From contig NZ_JACLZJ010000005.1 in NCBI RefSeq assembly GCF_014253075.1, positions 221,545 to 285,544 on the forward strand: a DNA stretch of 64,000 nucleotides, given 5' to 3'. The notes beneath the pieces are model-generated. The model worked only from the letters and a program-made list of their open reading frames with translations. It made no database searches and was not told the origin of the DNA. The stretch comes from Ochrobactrum sp. CM-21-5. Its GTDB lineage: Bacteria; Pseudomonadota; Alphaproteobacteria; Rhizobiales; Rhizobiaceae. Each line of letters begins with the position of its first letter. Position 1 is the first letter of the stretch. The position numbers and the translations under genes are program-made. Below, piece by piece: positions 59,119 to 64,000 of this stretch.

Positions 59119-59532
59119 TTATTCTGCGATGCGTTGAATGAAACGCGTCTTGACCGGCAACTTAGCAGCGCCGAGTCTCAGCGCTTCGCGTGCCACATCT
59201 TCGGGTACGCCGTCAAGCTCAAACATCACGCGACCTGGTGCCACACGGCATGCCCAATAGTCAACCGAACCCTTACCTTTACCCATACGGACTTCAGTAG
59301 GCTTCGATGTTACCGGCAGGTCAGGGAAGATGCGGATCCACACGCGACCCGCACGTTTCATGTGACGGGTGATCGCGCGACGGGCCGCTTCGATCTGACG
59401 TGCGGTGACGCGTTCCGGCTCCAAGGCCTTCAGACCGAAAGCACCGAAATTCAGATCCGTACCGCCTTTCGAGTTGCCGTGAATACGGCCCTTGAACTGC
59501 TTGCGGAACTTGGTGCGCTTTGGCTGCATCAT
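59119..59532 (-). CDS. rplP: Large ribosomal subunit protein L16
   Basis: 137 residues. [20 protein letters not shown], then [20 protein letters not shown] and [20 protein letters not shown], the loop that touches the A-site tRNA elbow. Either of two adjacent ATG codons (59532 or 59529) could start it. Gap of 38 bases after rpsC. Confidence 0.98.
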   Translation of the reverse strand: MMQPKRTKFRKQFKGRIHGNSKGGTDLNFGAFGLKALEPERVTARQIEAARRAITRHMKRAGRVWIRIFPDLPVTSKPTEVRMGKGKGSVDYWACRVAPGRVMFELDGVPEDVAREALRLGAAKLPVKTRFIQRIAE

Positions 59533-59570
59533 TGTTCTCTACTCCAATTTCTCGCCCGCGGCCCGCTTTA

Positions 59571-60281
59571 TCAAGCGTTTTCGCGGCGGCGGTTCGACGA
59601 GGAACCCTGATTGTCACCCTCGATCGCACGACGCTCGGAGGCCATCGGATCGTGCTCAAGGATCTCACCCTTGAAGACCCAGACCTTCACACCGCAGATG
59701 CCGTATGCAGTTTTCGCTTCGGCCGTACCGTAATCGATATCGGCGCGCAACGTGTGAAGCGGAACACGACCTTCACGATACCATTCCATGCGAGCGATTT
59801 CCGCACCACCGAGACGACCCGCGCAGTTGATACGGATGCCTTCAGCGCCCAGACGCATTGCAGACTGAACTGCACGCTTCATGGCGCGACGGAATGCCAC
59901 ACGGCGTTCGAGCTGCTGAGCGATCGACTGAGCGATCAGCGTAGCGTCGATTTCCGGCTTGCGAACTTCAACAATGTTGAGCGACGTATCGGCATTGGTC
60001 ATCTCGGAAAGCTTCTTGCGGAGCTTCTCGATGTCTGCACCCTTCTTGCCGATGATGATGCCCGGACGAGCCGAATGAATCGTCACACGGCACTTCTTGT
60101 GCGGACGCTCGATCACGATCTTGGAGATCGCCGCCTGCTTGAGTTCCTCGGTGAGAAACTCACGAATCTTGACATCTTCATGCAGCAGCTTGCCGTACTC
60201 ACCGGTATTCGCGTACCAACGCGAATCCCAAGTGCGGTTGATGCCGAGACGAAGACCGATCGGATTAATCTTCTGACCCAT
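59571..60281 (-). CDS. rpsC: Small ribosomal subunit protein S3
   Basis: 236 residues. KH domain in the first half ([20 protein letters not shown]) and the C-terminal domain with [20 protein letters not shown]. It lines the mRNA entry channel. Its ATG overlaps the rplV stop codon by one base (TAATG). Confidence 0.98.
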   Translation of the reverse strand: MGQKINPIGLRLGINRTWDSRWYANTGEYGKLLHEDVKIREFLTEELKQAAISKIVIERPHKKCRVTIHSARPGIIIGKKGADIEKLRKKLSEMTNADTSLNIVEVRKPEIDATLIAQSIAQQLERRVAFRRAMKRAVQSAMRLGAEGIRINCAGRLGGAEIARMEWYREGRVPLHTLRADIDYGTAEAKTAYGICGVKVWVFKGEILEHDPMASERRAIEGDNQGSSSNRRRENA

Positions 60282-60670
60282 TATGCGGCCTCCCCTTTTT
60301 CCGCGACTTCGCGGACAACAATGGTGAGATGCGAAAACGGCTTCTCGATACGGCTCGCGCGGCCACGGCCACGGACGTGGAAGCGCTTCATGACGATCGA
60401 TTTGCCCACATAGGCTTCGGCGACGATCAGAGCATCGACGTCGAGATCGTGGTTATTTTCTGCGTTTGCAATCGCCGACTCGAGCGTCTTCTTGACGGTA
60501 CCGGCGATCCGCTTGCGCGAGAACGTCAGATCGGCAAGTGCCGCATTCACCTTCTTGCCGCGAATCATGCTCGCGACAAGGTTAAGCTTCTGCGGGCTGA
60601 CGCGGAGTGTACGGGCGACGGCTTTCGCCTCGTTATCCTTAAGCTGGCGGGGAGCCTTGGCCTTGCCCAT
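60281..60670 (-). CDS. rplV: Large ribosomal subunit protein L22
   Basis: 129 residues. A globular part with [20 protein letters not shown] and the extended beta hairpin (about 90-108: [18 protein letters not shown]) that lines the exit tunnel and is the site of macrolide-resistance changes. Overlaps rpsC. Confidence 0.98.
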   Translation of the reverse strand: MGKAKAPRQLKDNEAKAVARTLRVSPQKLNLVASMIRGKKVNAALADLTFSRKRIAGTVKKTLESAIANAENNHDLDVDALIVAEAYVGKSIVMKRFHVRGRGRASRIEKPFSHLTIVVREVAEKGEAA

Positions 60671-60672
60671 CG

Positions 60673-60951
60673 TTACTTCCTCTTTGCCTTCTTGTCCGCG
60701 CCATGACCGTAATAGGTACGTGTAGGCGCGAATTCACCGAACTTGTGCCCGACCATCTCTTCAGAAATCGACACCGGCACATGCTTGTTGCCGTTGTAGA
60801 CGCCGAAAGTCAGGCCGACAAACTGCGGCAGAATGGTGGAGCGGCGGCTCCACATTTTGATAACTTCGTTGCGACCGCCTTCGCGTACCTTCTCAGCCTT
60901 CTTGAGAAGATAGCCGTCAACGAACGGACCTTTCCAAACTGAACGAGCCAC
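60673..60951 (-). CDS. rpsS: Small ribosomal subunit protein S19
   Basis: 92 residues. [20 protein letters not shown] and [20 protein letters not shown]. It sits in the 30S head with S13. Two bases before rplV. Confidence 0.98.
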   Translation of the reverse strand: MARSVWKGPFVDGYLLKKAEKVREGGRNEVIKMWSRRSTILPQFVGLTFGVYNGNKHVPVSISEEMVGHKFGEFAPTRTYYGHGADKKAKRK

Positions 60952-60966
60952 TTCAGACTACCTCTC

Positions 60967-61800
60967 TTATTTCTTGCGCTGATGGCGCGAACGCATGATG
61001 AACTTGTCGGTCGACTTGTTCGAGCGCGTCTTCTTGCCCTTCGTAGGCTTGCCCCACGGAGTGACAGGGTGACGACCACCCGAAGTACGACCTTCACCGC
61101 CACCATGCGGGTGATCGACGGGGTTCATGGCAACGCCGCGAACGTGAGGACGCTTGCCGCGCCAGACCGAACGACCGGCCTTACCATCGTTGATGTTGCC
61201 GTGGTCAGGATTGGATACCGCACCAACCGAAGCAAAGCAGGCGCCGGAAACCAGACGCTGTTCACCGGAGTTGAGGCGCAGGATCGCCATACCCTGGTCA
61301 CGGCCGACGAGCTGGGCGTAAGTGCCCGCCGAACGAGCGATCTGACCGCCCTTGCCCGGCTTCAGCTCAACGTTGTGCACGATCGTGCCGACCGGCATTG
61401 CCGAAAGCGGCATCGCATTGCCCGGCTTAACGTCGGCAGCGTTGCTGGCCACAACCTTGTCGCCGACAGCAAGACGCTGCGGAGCGAGAATGTAAGCCAG
61501 TTCGCCGTCTTCGTAACGGATCAGCGCGATGAACGCCGTACGGTTAGGATCGTATTCCAGACGCTCAACCGTACCGACGACATCAAGCTTGCGACGCTTG
61601 AAATCGATGAAACGGTAAGAACGCTTGTGACCACCACCCTGATAACGGACAGTGATACGACCAGTGTTGTTACGGCCACCCTTCTTGGACAGACCTTCGG
61701 TCAGGGACTTGACCGGCTTGCCCTTGTAGAGTTCCGAGCGGTCCACGATGACCAGCTGGCGCTGGCCTGGCGTGATCGGATTATAATGCTTGAGTGCCAT
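60967..61800 (-). CDS. rplB: Large ribosomal subunit protein L2
   Basis: 277 residues. [20 protein letters not shown] in the OB domain and the highly conserved [20 protein letters not shown] near residue 225, whose histidine supports peptidyl-transferase centre assembly. 15 bases upstream of rpsS. Confidence 0.98.
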   Translation of the reverse strand: MALKHYNPITPGQRQLVIVDRSELYKGKPVKSLTEGLSKKGGRNNTGRITVRYQGGGHKRSYRFIDFKRRKLDVVGTVERLEYDPNRTAFIALIRYEDGELAYILAPQRLAVGDKVVASNAADVKPGNAMPLSAMPVGTIVHNVELKPGKGGQIARSAGTYAQLVGRDQGMAILRLNSGEQRLVSGACFASVGAVSNPDHGNINDGKAGRSVWRGKRPHVRGVAMNPVDHPHGGGEGRTSGGRHPVTPWGKPTKGKKTRSNKSTDKFIMRSRHQRKK

Positions 61801-61821
61801 TGTCTCTTACTCCATGGCCTC

Positions 61822-62115
61822 TCAGAGACCGGTCGAAACGTCGATGCTCTGGCCTTCGGCCAAAGTAACGATCGCTTTCTTGACGTCGCTCTGGCGCCCG
61901 ATAAGGCCGCGGAACCGCTTGACCTTACCCTTGCGCACTGCAGTGTTGACTGCTGTAACCTTGACGCCGAAAAGCGCTTCGACTGCAGCCTTGATTTCCG
62001 GTTTCGTCGCCTTGCGAGCCACGTTGAAAACAACCTGATTATATTCGGAAACCAGAGTCGACTTCTCGGTGATGACCGGGCTGACGATCACGTCGTAATG
62101 GCGAAGATCAGTCAT
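61822..62115 (-). CDS. rplW: Large ribosomal subunit protein L23
   Basis: 97 residues. [20 protein letters not shown] and [20 protein letters not shown]. The dock for trigger factor and SRP at the tunnel exit. ATGA overlap with rplD. Confidence 0.98.
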   Translation of the reverse strand: MTDLRHYDVIVSPVITEKSTLVSEYNQVVFNVARKATKPEIKAAVEALFGVKVTAVNTAVRKGKVKRFRGLIGRQSDVKKAIVTLAEGQSIDVSTGL

Positions 62116-62732
62116 TTAAAACGCTCCTCAAGGGCTTCGACAGCGGCCTTGGAAAGCACGAGCTTGCCACGACGCAGAATGTCGTAAACATTGATGCCCT
62201 GTACTGGCAGAACATCGATGTTCGGGATGTTCGAAGCCGCACGCTGGAAGTTCGTGTCGATTTCCGCGCCACCGATAAGCAGCGCATTTTCGAGGCCGAG
62301 CTTCGCAAACTGGGAAACCAGCTGCTTCGTCTTGGCTTCCGTAGCTGCCAGATCGTCGATAATGATCAGATCTGAAGCCTTGGCTTTAGCCGAAAGCGCA
62401 TGACGCAGGCCGAGAGCGCGAACCTTCTTCGGCAGGTCGTGGTCGTGCGAACGGACAACCGGTCCGTGAGCCTTACCACCACCGCGGAACTGCGGAGCGC
62501 GAGCGGAATGGTGACGAGCGCGGCCCGTACCCTTCTGCTTGTACATCTTGGCACCGGTGCGAGCAACTTCACCGCGCGTAAGCGTCGAGTGACCGCCCTG
62601 CTGGCGACGAGCCAGCTGCCAGCGAATAACACGCTGAAGAATGTCGTCACGCGGATCAAGACCGAAGATTTCCTCGTTCAGCTTGACCTTGCCGGCATCC
62701 TTGCCTTCAAGAGTTGTAATCGTGAGATCCAT
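62112..62732 (-). CDS. rplD: Large ribosomal subunit protein L4
   Basis: 206 residues. [20 protein letters not shown], then the tunnel loop with [20 protein letters not shown]. In E. coli L4 autoregulates the S10 operon; whether it does so here is unknown. Start overlaps the rplC stop (TAATG). Confidence 0.98.
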   Translation of the reverse strand: MDLTITTLEGKDAGKVKLNEEIFGLDPRDDILQRVIRWQLARRQQGGHSTLTRGEVARTGAKMYKQKGTGRARHHSARAPQFRGGGKAHGPVVRSHDHDLPKKVRALGLRHALSAKAKASDLIIIDDLAATEAKTKQLVSQFAKLGLENALLIGGAEIDTNFQRAASNIPNIDVLPVQGINVYDILRRGKLVLSKAAVEALEERFK

Positions 62733-63454
62733 TATTCGGCTCCCTCAGTCGCGACAGCATCCGCTGCTGCATTATTTGCGCTTGAACGCAGGGCAGCCGG
62801 CTTAGGCGCATTCTCGGGCAACGAAGCCTTAACGGCATCGCGCACGATGATCCAGGCGCCTTTGGAACCCGGAACAGCACCGCGAACCAGAATAAGGCCG
62901 CGATCGGTATCCGTGGAGACCACCTCGATATTCTGCGTCGTCACGCGGGTCTGCCCCATGTGACCAGCCATCTTCTTGCCCTTGAACACCTTACCCGGGT
63001 CCTGACGCTGACCGGTCGAGCCGTGAGCGCGGTGGGTAATGGAGTTACCGTGCGAGGCGCGGTGACCACCAAAGTTATGGCGCTTCATGACACCGGCAAA
63101 ACCTTTACCGATCGAAGTACCCGTCACATCGACCTTCTGGCCGGCGACGAAATGTTCGGCGGTGATTTCAGCGCCGATTTCGAGGAGGTTATCCGGAGAA
63201 ACGCGGAATTCCGCAAGTTTCGCCTTAGGCTCGACCTCGGCCTTCGCGAAATGACCGCGCATAGCCTTGGACGTGTTCTTCACCTTGGCAATACCAACGC
63301 CAAGCTGAACAGCCGTGTAACCGTTCTTTTCAACTGTACGCTGAGCAACCACGTGGCAGTTCTCCATGCGGAGAACCGTCACCGGCACATGCTCGCCAGC
63401 GTCGTTATAGACGCGGGTCATGCCCAGCTTCTGTGCAATAACACCTGAACGCAT
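62732..63454 (-). CDS. rplC: Large ribosomal subunit protein L3
   Basis: 240 residues from the ATG at 63454 (GGAAGGAAC upstream). [20 protein letters not shown] and [20 protein letters not shown], where the Gln in GQRQDPG is the PrmB methylation site. The tail beyond residue 210 is Ala-rich. 29 bases after rpsJ. Confidence 0.98.
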   Translation of the reverse strand: MRSGVIAQKLGMTRVYNDAGEHVPVTVLRMENCHVVAQRTVEKNGYTAVQLGVGIAKVKNTSKAMRGHFAKAEVEPKAKLAEFRVSPDNLLEIGAEITAEHFVAGQKVDVTGTSIGKGFAGVMKRHNFGGHRASHGNSITHRAHGSTGQRQDPGKVFKGKKMAGHMGQTRVTTQNIEVVSTDTDRGLILVRGAVPGSKGAWIIVRDAVKASLPENAPKPAALRSSANNAAADAVATEGAE

Positions 63455-63483
63455 CGGGTTCGTTCCTTCCGTCCACAAGCCGA

Positions 63484-63792
63484 TTAAAGCTTGATCTCGA
63501 CATCGACACCGGCGGACAGATCGAGCTTCATCAGCGCGTCAACTGTCTGCGGAGTCGGGTCAACGATATCGAGAAGACGCTTGTGCGTGCGCATCTCGAA
63601 CTGCTCGCGGCTCTTCTTGTCGATGTGCGGCGACCGGTTTACCGTGAACTTCTCGATCCGCGTTGGAAGCGGGATCGGTCCGCGCACATTTGCACCGGTA
63701 CGCTTGGCAGTCGACACGATTTCCCGCGTCGAAGCGTCAAGGATCCGATGATCAAACGCCTTGAGGCGAATGCGGATGTTTTGACCGTTCAT
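63484..63792 (-). CDS. rpsJ: Small ribosomal subunit protein S10
   Basis: 102 residues. [40 protein letters not shown] and [14 protein letters not shown]. It also binds NusB in antitermination complexes. First gene of the S10 cluster after tuf, 59 bases downstream. Confidence 0.98.
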   Translation of the reverse strand: MNGQNIRIRLKAFDHRILDASTREIVSTAKRTGANVRGPIPLPTRIEKFTVNRSPHIDKKSREQFEMRTHKRLLDIVDPTPQTVDALMKLDLSAGVDVEIKL

Positions 63793-63851
63793 TTCATCTG
63801 TTCCTTGTTACGCGGGACGCCTGCTGTGCAAGCGTCCCTGCACAATCTCTC

Positions 63852-64000
63852 TTACTCGATGATTTCGGAGACGATGCCTGCACCGACGGTGCGGCCGCCT
63901 TCACGGATAGCGAAGCGCAGCTTCTCTTCCATGGCGATCGGCACGATCAGCGTCACGTCCATCGCAACGTTGTCACCAGGCATGACCATTTCCGTGCCTT
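63852..64000 (-). CDS. tuf: Elongation factor Tu, C-terminal 48 residues (5' end outside window)
   Basis: The visible frame ends at the TAA at 63852-63854 and encodes [19 protein letters not shown] and [20 protein letters not shown], the conserved domain III of EF-Tu. It delivers aminoacyl-tRNA to the ribosome. Gene order tuf-rpsJ is usual for the str-S10 junction. The main part lies outside the window. Confidence 0.97.
   Translation of the reverse strand, partial: GTEMVMPGDNVAMDVTLIVPIAMEEKLRFAIREGGRTVGAGIVSEIIE

Noticed and set aside
59520..60413. 297-residue plus-strand open frame opposite rpsC
   Set aside because: Shadow of rpsC/rplP in the opposite strand; composition is Arg/Asp/Thr-rich as expected for antisense.
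60982..62187. 401-residue open frame on the plus strand opposite rplB/rplW
   Set aside because: Antisense shadow produced by the codon bias of highly expressed ribosomal genes; no ribosome binding site or domain.

Overview
The window is a chromosomal segment of an alphaproteobacterium of the order Rhizobiales, best matching the Brucella/Ochrobactrum (Brucellaceae) group. Evidence: a PopZ-type DUF2497 protein next to a BepC-like TolC and a PIMT-type methyltransferase, the ScfR-pccB-pccA-methylmalonyl-CoA mutase cluster, a 361-residue RecA with an alphaproteobacterial GAAC-N7-GAAC SOS box, GGAAC-N16-CGTT (EcfG-type) promoters, and a complete S10-spc-alpha ribosomal cluster without rpmJ. Species cannot be fixed from sequence reading alone. 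I see no prophage, insertion sequence, CRISPR array or rRNA operon; one tRNA gene is present.

Layout. 1-5 kb (minus strand): start of valS, popZ, a TolC-family exporter, the PIMT-type methyltransferase, a frameshifted heavy-metal-binding (HMA) gene and a secreted protein. 5-9 kb: sufA and a TfoX-domain gene (plus), a DEAD-box helicase and nadK (minus), tRNA-Thr(UGU). 9-20 kb is a mosaic of housekeeping and small accessory genes: a Y-X4-D secreted protein, a SPOR-domain D-Ala-D-Ala carboxypeptidase, DUF1489, L-serine ammonia-lyase, YdcF-type and DUF1624 membrane proteins, a LiuR-like MerR regulator, a DUF2336 gene broken by three frame changes, a DUF883-like stress protein, QueF, a small lipoprotein and a DUF924 protein.

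20.5-27.8 kb is a coherent propionate unit: an ScfR/PccR-type regulator divergent from pccB-pccA-mcm, which converts propionyl-CoA via methylmalonyl-CoA to succinyl-CoA. The shared intergenic region carries two perfect TTTGCAAA boxes abutting the regulator's start codon, matching the operator described for Rhodobacter PccR. 28-36 kb holds small stress-type genes, an aldo/keto reductase, a TAXI-TRAP transporter with fused permease, murI overlapping trmJ, a DJ-1/PfpI protein and a ribbon-helix-helix protein.

36-49 kb: icd, a glutathione S-transferase, an ArsR-type regulator divergent from a NIPSNAP/ABM monooxygenase pair, alaS, recA, two envelope lipoproteins, an NTF2-like protein, rarA and a Do-type periplasmic protease. 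49.4-64 kb (minus) is the ribosomal supercluster, read in the order tuf(partial)-rpsJ-rplC-rplD-rplW-rplB-rpsS-rplV-rpsC-rplP-rpmC-rpsQ-rplN-rplX-rplE-rpsN-rpsH-rplF-rplR-rpsE-rpmD-rplO-secY-adk-rpsM-rpsK-rpoA-rplQ.

The most informative observations are regulatory: the ScfR operator, two EcfG-type general-stress promoters, the recA SOS box, a candidate LiuR operator and an icd upstream palindrome. Two genes look inactivated (HMA protein, DUF2336 protein). I found no convincing wholly new multi-gene system; the least explained pieces are the twin-CX3C tail on the DUF1624 protein, the NIPSNAP/ABM pair with its regulator, and a 450-base gap at 16.3-16.75 kb.
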